The notes beneath the pieces are model-generated. The model made no database searches, was not told the origin of the DNA, and saw only the letters and a program-made list of their open reading frames with translations. Made by a program: the position numbers and the translations under genes. From Streptococcus sp. DTU_2020_1001019_1_SI_AUS_MUR_006 (GTDB taxonomy: Bacteria; Bacillota; Bacilli; Lactobacillales; Streptococcaceae), in contig NZ_CP135436.1 of assembly GCF_032340315.1 (NCBI RefSeq), positions 1,261,501 through 1,325,500 of the forward strand: 64,000 nucleotides of DNA, given 5' to 3'. Shown here piece by piece: positions 31,226-38,905 of the stretch. The first letter of the stretch is position 1, and every line of letters starts with the position of its first letter.

Positions 31226-32444
31226 TCAAGAAATGCTTGAAGCTTTGGATCAGCAAGATTTAACAAGAGCTGATCACTATTTTCAAAAAGCCTTGGTAGA
31301 AGACTCGGATGATCTTCTTCTGGAACTGGCTTATTATCTAGAAAGTATTGGTTTTTATCCACAAGCTCGTCAAATCTATGAAAAACTAGCTCCAATATTT
31401 CCAGAAGTTAATCTCAATCTAGCTAGTATCGCAAGCGAAGACGGACAAATTGAAGAAGCGTTTGCCTATCTAGAAGAAATTCAACCCAATAGCGATTCTT
31501 ATGTATCTGCGCTTGTTTTAAAGGCTGATTTCTATCAAATGGAAGGATTGACGGATGTAGCTCGAGAGAAGCTCTTAGAAGCTCTTAATTACTCTGATGA
31601 TCCTTTATTGATTTTTGGGCTAGCAGAATTAGATAGTGAACTTGGAAATGATTTAGAAGCGATTAAGGGCTATGCTCAACTGGATAATCGTGAAATATAT
31701 GAGCAGACAGGGATTTCGACCTATCAACGAATTGGCACTGCCTATGCTCGACTTGGAAAGTTTGAATCAGCCATAGAGTTTTTAGAAAAAGCTTTAGAGT
31801 TAGAGTATGAAGATCAGACTGCATTTGAATTAGCAAGTCTTTACTTTGATCAAGAGGAATTTCAAAAGGCAGTTTTATATTTTAAACAGCTGGATACTAT
31901 ATCTCCAGATTTTGAAGGGTATGAATATGGTTATAGTCAGGCTCTACATAAGGAACATCAGACTGAGCAAGCCTTACTGATTGCTCAACAAGGTTTGGAA
32001 AAAAAACCATTCGAGACACGTTTACTACTCCTTGCTTCACAATTATCTTACGAATTGCATCAACCTGAACAGGCAGAGGCTTATCTTCTTCAAGCCCAAG
32101 AAGATGCGGAAGACCAAGAAGAAATCCTCTTGCGACTAGCAACCATGTATCAGGAGCAAGAACGGTATGAGGATATTCTAGCCTTAGAAGTATATGAGCC
32201 AGAAAATCTCTTGACTAAGTGGATGATTGCACGGAGTTACCAAGAAACTGAAGATTTGGATGCTGCCTATGAATCTTATCAGGCATTGGTTCCAGAACTC
32301 AAGGAAAATCCTGAGTTTTTAGAGCAATACATTCATCTATTACGCGAACTTGGAAGGTTTGAAGAAGCAAGAGAACAGATTCAACACTATCTCAAGTTGG
32401 TTCCTGATGACATACAAATGCAAGATTTGTATGAACGTTTATGA
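31215..32444 (+). CDS. Tetratricopeptide-repeat protein
   Basis: A 409-residue cytoplasmic, acidic protein built of TPR helices, for example ISTYQRIGTAYARLGKFESAIEFLEKALELE and FELASLYFDQEEFQKAVLYFKQL. I start at GTG 31215 because GAGGAGG (31202-31208) is placed for it; the TTG at 31209 is too close. It overlaps the permease gene by 11 nt. No enzymatic motif; a scaffold or adaptor role is likely. Confidence 0.85.
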   Translation: MSNSQEMLEALDQQDLTRADHYFQKALVEDSDDLLLELAYYLESIGFYPQARQIYEKLAPIFPEVNLNLASIASEDGQIEEAFAYLEEIQPNSDSYVSALVLKADFYQMEGLTDVAREKLLEALNYSDDPLLIFGLAELDSELGNDLEAIKGYAQLDNREIYEQTGISTYQRIGTAYARLGKFESAIEFLEKALELEYEDQTAFELASLYFDQEEFQKAVLYFKQLDTISPDFEGYEYGYSQALHKEHQTEQALLIAQQGLEKKPFETRLLLLASQLSYELHQPEQAEAYLLQAQEDAEDQEEILLRLATMYQEQERYEDILALEVYEPENLLTKWMIARSYQETEDLDAAYESYQALVPELKENPEFLEQYIHLLRELGRFEEAREQIQHYLKLVPDDIQMQDLYERL

Positions 32445-32455
32445 TAAATGAACAG

Positions 32456-32483
32456 TAGTCGTCTTAGCAGGCGACTATTTTTA
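32456..32483 (+). terminator. Terminator after the TPR gene
   Basis: TAGTCG pairs with CGACTA, with a T-rich tail. Confidence 0.7.
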
Positions 32484-32562
32484 TAAAAATAAAGATTTAA
32501 AAATCTATAAATTCCATCATAAAAATGAATAGATACAGTATGAATTTTTAGCTTTTTTTTGA

Positions 32563-32568
32563 TATAAT
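32563..32568 (+). promoter_or_regulatory. -10 element for degV
   Basis: TATAAT 58 nt before the start codon; the -35 region is poor. Confidence 0.4.
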
Positions 32569-32626
32569 TGTTATAGTTAAATTGAAAAAACTCACTCAAA
32601 AAGTGAAACATAGAAAGATTTGAATT

Positions 32627-33463
32627 ATGACACAAGTAAAAATCGTAACAGATTCTTCTGTTACTATTGAACCAGAAGTGGTCAAAGAATTAAATATTAC
32701 CGTCGTTCCGCTCTCTGTAATGATTGATAGTGTTCTTTATTCGGATGCTGATCTTGAAGAAGGGGAATTTCTTCGCTTGATGAAAGAGAGTAAAAATCTG
32801 CCTAAAACAAGTCAACCTCCTGTTGGACTCTTTGCTGAGATTTTTGATGAGTTGAGTAAAGACGGTAGTCAAATTTTAGCCATTCATATGTCTCATGCCT
32901 TATCAGGAACTGTCGAAGCAGCTCGTCAGGGTGCAAGTTTGTCAACGGCTAATGTGACCGTATTGGATAGTTCCTTTACTGATCAAGCCCTAAAATTTCA
33001 AGTGGTTGAAGCAGCTAAGTTAGCTCAAGAAGGACAAGATATTGAGACAATTGTGGCTCATGTTGAAGAAGTGAAGAAGAACACAGAGCTCTATATTGGT
33101 GTTTCTACCTTGGAAAACCTTGTTAAAGGTGGTCGTATTGGCCGAGTGACAGGTCTTTTAAGCTCTCTATTAAATATCCGAGTAGTCATGCAGATGAAAG
33201 ATGATGAATTGCAACCAATCGTTAAAGGACGTGGAGCTAAAACCTTTAAGAAATGGTTGGATGAACTAGTTGCAAAACTGTCAGAGCGTTCTGTTGCAGA
33301 AATTGGTATTTCCTATTCTGGAACTCGGGACTGGGCAGAAGAGATGAAAGAAATCCTACAACCATTCGTTGAAAAACCAATCTCTGTACTTGAAACAGGT
33401 TCTATTATCCAGACCCATACAGGTGAAAATGCTTGGGCTATTTTGGTCAGATACGAGTCCTAA
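32627..33463 (+). CDS. DegV family fatty-acid-binding protein
   Basis: A 278-residue DegV protein. [28 protein letters not shown] is the N-terminal signature; [11 protein letters not shown] and [17 protein letters not shown] line the lipid pocket, and [34 protein letters not shown] is the C-terminal family block. Relatives (FakB) present fatty acids to the kinase FakA for phospholipid synthesis; which fatty acid this one takes cannot be told from sequence. Confidence 0.9.
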   Translation: MTQVKIVTDSSVTIEPEVVKELNITVVPLSVMIDSVLYSDADLEEGEFLRLMKESKNLPKTSQPPVGLFAEIFDELSKDGSQILAIHMSHALSGTVEAARQGASLSTANVTVLDSSFTDQALKFQVVEAAKLAQEGQDIETIVAHVEEVKKNTELYIGVSTLENLVKGGRIGRVTGLLSSLLNIRVVMQMKDDELQPIVKGRGAKTFKKWLDELVAKLSERSVAEIGISYSGTRDWAEEMKEILQPFVEKPISVLETGSIIQTHTGENAWAILVRYES

Positions 33464-33500
33464 AAAAATAAAGAAAATAGCAAGAAATAGCATTTTTGAC

Positions 33501-33529
33501 TTGACCTACAAGAGAATTTAGGATATGAT
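33501..33529 (+). promoter_or_regulatory. hup promoter
   Basis: TTGACC (33501-33506), 17-nt spacer, TATGAT (33524-33529). Confidence 0.75.
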
Positions 33530-33569
33530 TGTAATTGTTAATTAGAAAATATTTGGAGGAATTATTAAC

Positions 33570-33845
33570 ATGGCAAACAAACAAGATTTGATCGCTAAAG
33601 TAGCAGAAGCTACAGAATTGACAAAGAAAGACTCAGCAGCAGCAGTTGATGCTGTATTTGCAGCAGTAGCTGATTACCTTGCAGCTGGTGAAAAAGTTCA
33701 ATTGATCGGTTTTGGTAATTTCGAAGTTCGTGAGCGTGCAGCACGTAAAGGTCGCAACCCGCAAACTGGTAAAGAAATCACTATCGCAGCTTCAAAAGTT
33801 CCAGCATTCAAAGCTGGTAAAGCTCTTAAAGACGCTGTTAAATAA
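33570..33845 (+). CDS. hup: DNA-binding protein HU
   Basis: A 91-residue histone-like protein (called HlpA in some streptococci). [25 protein letters not shown] is the beta-arm that wraps the minor groove, with the conserved NPQTG tip. It compacts the nucleoid and is essential in streptococci. TTGGAGGAA ribosome site, own promoter and own terminator. Confidence 0.97.
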   Translation: MANKQDLIAKVAEATELTKKDSAAAVDAVFAAVADYLAAGEKVQLIGFGNFEVRERAARKGRNPQTGKEITIAASKVPAFKAGKALKDAVK

Positions 33846-33854
33846 TGAATTTAG

Positions 33855-33903
33855 AAAAAGCCTATTGTATCAAGCTTTCTAGCTTGGTCAATAGGCTTTT
33901 TTT
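33855..33903 (+). terminator. hup terminator
   Basis: AAAAAGCCTATTG pairs with CAATAGGCTTTTT, with an inner CAAGCT/AGCTTG arm and a T run. Confidence 0.9.
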
Positions 33904-34187
33904 GTAGTTTTGGGGCAAAAAAGGGGCAGGAAAGAACAGTATTTTCTATACCAGTCATAGATTTTAAGCTCTACTATTGGTAAGAATAGTGAGGCTGAGA
34001 AGCCTATCTCAAGTTTGACTTGCAAAGAAAAGATTTAGGCCACCATCCATACAATTGTCACTAAATGGATAGCAAACAAGGATGGTGAGAAGAGTTTCCT
34101 TTCAACCACTGATTCCTTTATAGAATTTCTTGACAGAGTTAGTGAGAGGGTTTACAATTAAATAAAAGAAGTTAGGAGGAAAGGAAG
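33904..34187. other. Gap between hup and the YbjQ gene
   Basis: About 284 bp. It contains a paired TTTTGGGGC and AAGGGGCAG just after the terminator (33908-33931), and a 40-codon open stretch (about 34040-34163) without an acceptable start that resembles no family I know. The second half may be a gene scar. No promoter that I can support beyond TTGACA at 34130. Confidence 0.4.
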
Positions 34188-34508
34188 ATGATTATTTCAA
34201 CTACGGGAATTGAAGGGAAGAAAATCCTAGCCTACAAAGGAATCGTCTTTGGTGAAGTGGTTGCTGGCGTTAATATGTTCAAAGATATGGCTGCTGGCTT
34301 CCGTAATGTTTTTGGAGGACGAGCTGGTAGTTATGAAGGCGAGTTGACTCAAGCAAGAGAAGAAGCTCTAGCGGAAATGATGGAGCGTGCAAGTGAACGT
34401 GGAGCAAATGCTATTATAGGTATAAAAATGGACTATGAAACTTTAGGTGCTGAAAATGGTATGCTAATGGTCACTTGTAGTGGTACAGCAGTTGTGGTTG
34501 ACTCCTAA
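34188..34508 (+). CDS. YbjQ/UPF0145 family protein
   Basis: A 106-residue protein. [27 protein letters not shown] and [22 protein letters not shown] mark the YbjQ (putative heavy-metal-binding) family, which forms pentameric rings. Function is unknown. AGGAGGAAAGG is a strong ribosome site. Convergent with rpmE2 across a shared terminator. Confidence 0.88.
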   Translation: MIISTTGIEGKKILAYKGIVFGEVVAGVNMFKDMAAGFRNVFGGRAGSYEGELTQAREEALAEMMERASERGANAIIGIKMDYETLGAENGMLMVTCSGTAVVVDS

Positions 34509-34520
34509 TTTGAAGAAACA

Positions 34521-34550
34521 AAAAAAGAACAGTCGGAACTGTTCTTTTTA
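34521..34550. terminator. Two-way terminator between YbjQ gene and rpmE2
   Basis: AAAAAAGAACAGT pairs with ACTGTTCTTTTT over a short loop. Confidence 0.88.
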
Positions 34551-34553
34551 TGA

Positions 34554-34796
34554 TTATTTGAGACCGTATTTTTTGTTGAAACGATCCACGCGTCCATCTG
34601 CTTGAGTGAACTTTTGACGTCCAGTGTAGAATGGGTGTGAGTCTGATGAAATTTCCACACGGATCAATGGGTAAGTTTCGCCTTCGAACTCAACAGTTTC
34701 GTTAGAGCGTTTTGTTGAACCGCTAAGGAATTGGTAACCAGTAGTTGTGTCCATGAAGACAACTGGGCGATATTCTGGATGGATATCTTTTTTCAT
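34554..34796 (-). CDS. rpmE2: 50S ribosomal protein L31 type B
   Basis: An 80-residue protein starting [17 protein letters not shown]; it ends in the usual [10 protein letters not shown]...[10 protein letters not shown]. The type B form lacks the zinc-binding cysteines of classic L31. I begin at ATG 34796; the longer frame to 34838 adds 14 unlikely residues. Ribosome site AAAGGAAA. Confidence 0.95.
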
Positions 34797-34892
34797 TTTG
34801 CAATATTTCCTTTCTGCCATGGTCTCTTTGCGAGCCATAGATTGTTACCATACTAGTCTATCAGATTCTGATAAGTTTGGCAAGCTTTTTAT

Positions 34893-35828
34893 CTATTTTT
34901 TCAGTAAGTTTTTTAATTTTTGGTAGATGACTTCATTTTCCTCTAGGCTATAGGAGTTAGCACCACTTGCAAGTGGGTGACCTCCACCATCATGTTCTTT
35001 TGCAACACCATTGATTGGAACGAATTTACTGCGAAGTCGAACGCGATAGTGGCCATCTGCTTGTTCCACAAATATTCCCCAAAGATTAACTGTATCGATA
35101 CGGCCTGGAGCTCCAACAATGGCTGCTGTTTCAGAATCTGTTACTTGATATGTTTTTAGAATTTCTTGAGTCAGTATGACACGTGCGACACCATTTTCAT
35201 CAACTTCTAGGTGATCATAGACATAACCTTGAAGTTTAGCAATTTTAAAGCTCATGGTATCCATTTTACGTGTTAATTCAGCATAGTCAAAGTTATGTTC
35301 TCTTAGTTTACTAGCAATTCGAAGGGTACGAGCAGAAGTAGACGGATAAAGGAAACGGCCGGTATCACCAATAATTCCAGCACAGAGCATTTTAGCAGCG
35401 TAGTCGGATAATTCTAGGTTAGTTGCTTCAGCAAAGAGAGCAATCATCTCACTGGCACTGCTAGAGTTGGTATCTACCCAAACAAGATCTCCATAGACTT
35501 CGTCATTTGGATGGTGATCAATTTTAATAATGGTTTCAGCATTAGTATAACGTTTATCATCGATACGAGCGGTATTTGCTGTATCACAGATGATAGCAAG
35601 CGCACCTTGATAATCCTTGTCTTCTACCTGATCCATCTTTGTAAGCCATGTTAAGGTTGGCTCATCATAACCGACTACCCTGATATTTTTTTCTGGGAAA
35701 TGGTGTTCCAGAAGTGCTTTGAGTCCAGCCTGACTTCCCAAGGCATCAGGGTCTGGTTTCATATGACGATGAATGATAATCGTGTCGTATTCTTTGATTT
35801 TTTCTAAAATTTGGTGGCAAATTTCCAT
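34893..35828 (-). CDS. pde2: DHH/DHHA1 phosphoesterase (Pde2, NrnA-like)
   Basis: A 311-residue cytoplasmic enzyme. The DHH domain shows HRHMKPDPDALGS, ICDTANTARID and KIDHHPNDEVYGD; the DHHA1 domain ends in EHDGGGHPLASGA. In pneumococcus this protein, Pde2, cleaves pApA (and c-di-AMP) to AMP; the wider family includes nanoRNase/pAp phosphatase NrnA. I start at ATG 35828 with GAGGTC upstream; the ORF's ATG at 35840 lies before that ribosome site. All metal ligands appear present. Divergent from the flavodoxin gene. Confidence 0.92.
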   Translation of the reverse strand: MEICHQILEKIKEYDTIIIHRHMKPDPDALGSQAGLKALLEHHFPEKNIRVVGYDEPTLTWLTKMDQVEDKDYQGALAIICDTANTARIDDKRYTNAETIIKIDHHPNDEVYGDLVWVDTNSSSASEMIALFAEATNLELSDYAAKMLCAGIIGDTGRFLYPSTSARTLRIASKLREHNFDYAELTRKMDTMSFKIAKLQGYVYDHLEVDENGVARVILTQEILKTYQVTDSETAAIVGAPGRIDTVNLWGIFVEQADGHYRVRLRSKFVPINGVAKEHDGGGHPLASGANSYSLEENEVIYQKLKNLLKK

Positions 35829-35895
35829 AAGTGACCTCAATTCTTTCTTATTTCATTTTAGCACAAGAGTTTTTATTTTTAAAATGAAAAAGATG

Positions 35896-35904
35896 TGATA
35901 TAAT
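35896..35904 (+). promoter_or_regulatory. Extended -10 for flavodoxin
   Basis: TG-A-TATAAT, 27 nt before the ATG. Confidence 0.55.
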
Positions 35905-35931
35905 GGAGAAAGATAAATTGAGGAGGACGAT

Positions 35932-36375
35932 ATGGCATTAGCAAAAATTGTATTTGCCAGTATGACCGGTAATACCGAAGAAATTGCAGATATTGTAGCA
36001 GATAAATTGCGTGAATTGGGCTTAGAGGTGGATGTTGATGAGTGTACAACTGTTGACGCATCTGACTTTCTTGAAGCAGATATCGCAATCGTTGCAACCT
36101 ACACTTACGGTGATGGAGAGTTACCAGATGAGATGATGGACTTCTACGAGGACCTAGCAGATCTTAATTTGAGTGGTAAAATCTACGGTGTAGTAGGATC
36201 AGGTGATACTTTCTACGATGAGTTCTGTAAAGCTGTTGATGACTTTGATCGTGTATTTGTGGCAACAGGAGCTGAAAAGGGATCAGAGTGTGTCAAAGTG
36301 GATCTCTCTGCAGAAGAAGAAGATATCGAACGCTTGGAACAATTTGCAGAAGAATTGGCTGCTAAAGTAGGATAA
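35932..36375 (+). CDS. Flavodoxin
   Basis: A 147-residue electron carrier. ASMTGNTEEIADIV is the FMN phosphate loop (T/S-x-T-G-x-T), and YTYGDGELPDEM plus VVGSGDTFYDEFCKAVDDFD hold the flavin. It is short-chain in length. Partners are not shown by the context. GAGGAGGA ribosome site; terminator at 36385-36415. Confidence 0.95.
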   Translation: MALAKIVFASMTGNTEEIADIVADKLRELGLEVDVDECTTVDASDFLEADIAIVATYTYGDGELPDEMMDFYEDLADLNLSGKIYGVVGSGDTFYDEFCKAVDDFDRVFVATGAEKGSECVKVDLSAEEEDIERLEQFAEELAAKVG

Positions 36376-36384
36376 GCATGAAGT

Positions 36385-36415
36385 TGCACTGATGAAAGTT
36401 GTCAGTGCAGTTTTT
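36385..36415 (+). terminator. Flavodoxin terminator
   Basis: TGCACTGA pairs with TCAGTGCA, then GTTTTT. Confidence 0.8.
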
Positions 36416-36458
36416 GTTAGATAACCCTAAGAATGTACTGGCCCATTTAGAAGCTTTT

Positions 36459-36467
36459 TGATACAAT
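36459..36467 (+). promoter_or_regulatory. Extended -10 for chorismate mutase-crcB
   Basis: TG-A-TACAAT, 25 nt before the start. Confidence 0.5.
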
Positions 36468-36491
36468 CATTCAAATAATGAAGGAGACTCT

Positions 36492-36758
36492 ATGGATTTA
36501 GATATTATTAGACAAGAAATCGATCAAATTGATGACCAAATCGTAAAACTCTTAGAAGAAAGAATGCATCTAGTTGAGGGGGTAGTTGCTTATAAAAAAG
36601 CTTCAGGAAAAGCTATTCTCGATACTAAAAGAGAAGAAGCCATCTTTGAGAAGGTCAGAAGTCATGTCAGAAATAAAAAATACGAAGAGACAATCGTTGA
36701 GACTTTTTCTGATATTCTCAAACGTTCACGCGATTATCAGGATAAAAACATCAAATGA
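36492..36758 (+). CDS. Chorismate mutase (AroQ type)
   Basis: An 88-residue all-helical single-domain chorismate mutase: LDIIRQEIDQIDDQIVKLLEERMHLV followed by YKKASGKAILDTKREEAIFEKV. The Arg, Lys and Glu residues fit the AroQ active site, which turns chorismate to prephenate for Tyr and Phe. The stop overlaps the crcB start by 4 nt (ATGA). The link with fluoride channels is conserved in streptococci but has no obvious metabolic reason; the U32-family protein at 20639 may use prephenate. Confidence 0.9.
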   Translation: MDLDIIRQEIDQIDDQIVKLLEERMHLVEGVVAYKKASGKAILDTKREEAIFEKVRSHVRNKKYEETIVETFSDILKRSRDYQDKNIK

Positions 36759-37129
36759 AAAAAGAACAATTTTACCCACTAGGAATCTTTCTAGCTGCCA
36801 TGCTAGGAGGACTTATCCGATATCAGATTTCGAGATGGTTGCCAGCTAGTCCAGGCTTTCCATGGGGAACTCTCTTTGCTAACTATCTAGGAATTTTCTG
36901 CTTAGTCTATCTTGTCAAAGGTTATTTGGTTTATAAGGGAAGCAGTAAAGGTGTCATTTTAGCGCTTGGAACTGGCTTCTGTGGAGGATTAACGACTTTT
37001 TCAAGCCTCATGTTAGATGGCGTAAAATTGCTGGATAGAGGTTCTTACCTAAGTCTAGTAGTCTATCTAGTTCTGAGCATTGGTGGTGGACTTTTATTGG
37101 CTTATTATTTAGGGAGGAAGAAATGGTAG
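36755..37129 (+). CDS. crcB: CrcB/FluC fluoride channel, first subunit
   Basis: A 124-residue four-helix membrane protein. AAMLGGLIRYQISRW, FPWGTLFANYLGIF and GTGFCGGLTTFSSL are FluC motifs. It exports fluoride. It overlaps the chorismate mutase gene by 4 nt and the second crcB by 7 nt. Paired genes of this kind make antiparallel heterodimers. Confidence 0.93.
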   Translation: MKKEQFYPLGIFLAAMLGGLIRYQISRWLPASPGFPWGTLFANYLGIFCLVYLVKGYLVYKGSSKGVILALGTGFCGGLTTFSSLMLDGVKLLDRGSYLSLVVYLVLSIGGGLLLAYYLGRKKW

Positions 37130-37452
37130 TATTATATCTAGCACTTGCTTGTGGATTAGGTGCTCTCGTGCGTTATTTCTTTTCACGTTATAATCAGGGT
37201 TCAGTACTGCCTCTAGGAACTCTCATAGCTAATCTACTGGGCTGTTTTTTGATCGGCTTATTTTACAATCATGTGGAGTCTAAAGAAGTATATCTTATCC
37301 TTGCCACAGGATTTTGTGGAGGTCTAACCACTTTTTCAACCTTGAATGACGAACTCCAAAGGTTGCTAAGCGATAAGAAGGTATTTTATTCTTACCTGAT
37401 TTTGACCTACCTAGGTGGTTTAGTTGCGATTTTTTTAGGAATTCTGCTATAA
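37123..37452 (+). CDS. crcB: CrcB/FluC fluoride channel, second subunit
   Basis: A 109-residue partner of the preceding protein: ACGLGALVRYFFSR, LPLGTLIANLLGCF and ATGFCGGLTTFSTLNDEL. The 7-nt overlap with the first copy implies coupled translation at equal amounts, as expected of a heterodimer. No fluoride riboswitch is seen upstream of the set. Confidence 0.93.
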   Translation: MVVLYLALACGLGALVRYFFSRYNQGSVLPLGTLIANLLGCFLIGLFYNHVESKEVYLILATGFCGGLTTFSTLNDELQRLLSDKKVFYSYLILTYLGGLVAIFLGILL

Positions 37453-37479
37453 ATTTCTTTACTTTTTTGTGGAAATTTG

Positions 37480-37560
37480 GTAAACTGTATCTTGTGTGTA
37501 ATGGACGCACAAAAATACAGTTTATCCGCTGAGGAAGATTCCTCAAGATTGACAAAGATA
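37480..37560 (+). promoter_or_regulatory. Ribosomal protein L19 leader
   Basis: Just before rplS: AAACTGTAT pairs with ATACAGTTT, enclosing TTGTGTG/CGCACAA, then a small GAGGAA/TTCCTC hairpin and the ribosome site. This layout fits the L19 mRNA leader known in Firmicutes, an autoregulatory element. Confidence 0.6.
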
Positions 37561-37570
37561 GGAGAATAAA

Positions 37571-37918
37571 ATGAATCCATTAATCCAAAGCTTGACTGAA
37601 GGTCAACTTCGTACAGATATCCCATCATTCCGTCCTGGTGACACTGTTCGTGTACACGCGAAAGTTGTCGAAGGTAACCGTGAACGTATCCAGATTTTTG
37701 AAGGTGTTGTTATCGCACGTAAAGGTGCTGGTATCTCAGAAAACTACACAGTTCGTAAAATCTCTAACGGTGTAGGTGTTGAGCGTATCTTCCCAATCCA
37801 CACTCCACGTGTTGAAAAAATCGAAGTTGTACGTTACGGTAAAGTACGTCGTGCGAAATTGTACTACTTGCGTGCACTTCAAGGTAAGGCAGCTCGTATC
37901 AAAGAAATCCGTCGTTAA
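37571..37918 (+). CDS. rplS: 50S ribosomal protein L19
   Basis: A 115-residue protein. [34 protein letters not shown] and the terminal [20 protein letters not shown] are diagnostic. It sits at the 30S-50S interface. AGGAGAA ribosome site, structured leader upstream and terminator directly after. Confidence 0.97.
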
Positions 37919-37929
37919 TTCGACTAAAG

Positions 37930-37956
37930 AACTCTGCTCATTCAGCAGAGTTTTTA
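37930..37956 (+). terminator. rplS terminator
   Basis: AACTCTGCT pairs with AGCAGAGTT, then a T run. Confidence 0.88.
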
Positions 37957-37960
37957 TCTA

Positions 37961-38032
37961 GCTCCCTTAGTTCAATGGATATAACAACTCCCTCCTAAGG
38001 AGTAGTTGCTGGTTCGATTCCGGCAGGGGGCA
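37961..38032 (+). tRNA. tRNA-Arg (anticodon CCT)
   Basis: Cloverleaf by eye: acceptor GCTCCCT with AGGGGGC (one T-G pair) and discriminator A; anticodon stem ACTCC/GGAGT enclosing loop CTCCTAA, so anticodon CCT reading AGG; T arm GCTGG-TTCGATT-CCGGC. CCA is not encoded. It lies 4 nt after the rplS terminator. Confidence 0.93.
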
Positions 38033-38045
38033 GTAATCAGACATC

Positions 38046-38070
38046 AAAAACCGCTCGGCTGAGCGGTTTT
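38046..38070. terminator. Two-way terminator after tRNA-Arg
   Basis: AAAAACCGCTC pairs with GAGCGGTTTT; also serves the convergent HAD gene. Confidence 0.88.
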
Positions 38071-38086
38071 CATCTATTCTTTCCTT

Positions 38087-38893
38087 TTACAACACCCAAG
38101 TTCGAATGGCATGGGCTACGCCAGATTCATCATTTGTTTTGGTGATGTATTTGGCGATTTTTTTGAGTTCTGGATTTCCATTTTCCATAACAACTGGGTT
38201 ACCTACTACTTCAAGCATAGCACGGTCATTTTCTTCGTCTCCGATAGCCATGGTTTCATCCTTGCTTAGTCCAAGTTTTTCAGCTAGGTGAGTGATAGCT
38301 GAGCCCTTGTCTACATTCTTTTTAAGGAGCTCAAGGTAGAAAGGAGCAGATTTGTTGATGGAGTAGCGCTCATAAAATTCTGCAGGAATCTTTTCAATAG
38401 CGGCATCCAGAATTTCAGGCTCATCGATAAACATACACTTGACGATTTCCTTGTCAGCCATTTCTTCAGGTGTACGGTAGAAAATAGGCATGCTGACGAG
38501 GGTTGATTCGTGAACGGTATATTTTCCGATATTACGATTGGCAGTATAGATGCCGTCCTTGGTAATAGCGTGCATATGGACGCCAAGTTTGCGGCTAAGG
38601 AATTCCATATCCAGATAATCCTCATAAGTCAAGGATTCGCTGATAATTTCATGTCCTGTAGCTGTTTCTTGAACAAGGGCACCGTTGAATGTAACAACGT
38701 AGTCACCTTGGTCTCTCAACTGCAAGTCATCCAGAAGTTTGGCAACACCTGCGATAGGGCGGCCAGTTGCAATCACGACTTTGACATCAGCTTTTTTGGC
38801 ATCTTGGATGGCAGAAAAGACTTCAGGAGTGATTTCCTTTTGGCTATTGACTAGGGTTCCGTCAATATCGACGGCGATTAGTTTAATACTCAT
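38087..38893 (-). CDS. Cof-type HAD phosphatase (YidA-like)
   Basis: A 268-residue HAD hydrolase with a C2 cap. VDIDGTLVNSQ holds the nucleophile Asp (DxDGT), VVIATGRP is motif II, and IGDEENDRAMLEVVG is motif IV. Close to sugar-phosphatase YidA. The substrate is not certain. Head-to-tail with the HD gene upstream on the minus strand (12-nt gap). Confidence 0.9.
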   Translation of the reverse strand: MSIKLIAVDIDGTLVNSQKEITPEVFSAIQDAKKADVKVVIATGRPIAGVAKLLDDLQLRDQGDYVVTFNGALVQETATGHEIISESLTYEDYLDMEFLSRKLGVHMHAITKDGIYTANRNIGKYTVHESTLVSMPIFYRTPEEMADKEIVKCMFIDEPEILDAAIEKIPAEFYERYSINKSAPFYLELLKKNVDKGSAITHLAEKLGLSKDETMAIGDEENDRAMLEVVGNPVVMENGNPELKKIAKYITKTNDESGVAHAIRTWVL

Positions 38894-38905
38894 AAATTTC
38901 CTCTT

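Noticed and set aside
34040..34163. 40-codon open stretch after hup
   Set aside because: There is no start codon with ribosome site and no similarity that I recognise; listed only as a possible scar.
37458..37486. TTTACT-17-TAAACT promoter before rplS
   Set aside because: Transcription from it would begin inside the L19 leader stem and remove its left arm, so it conflicts with the leader assignment.
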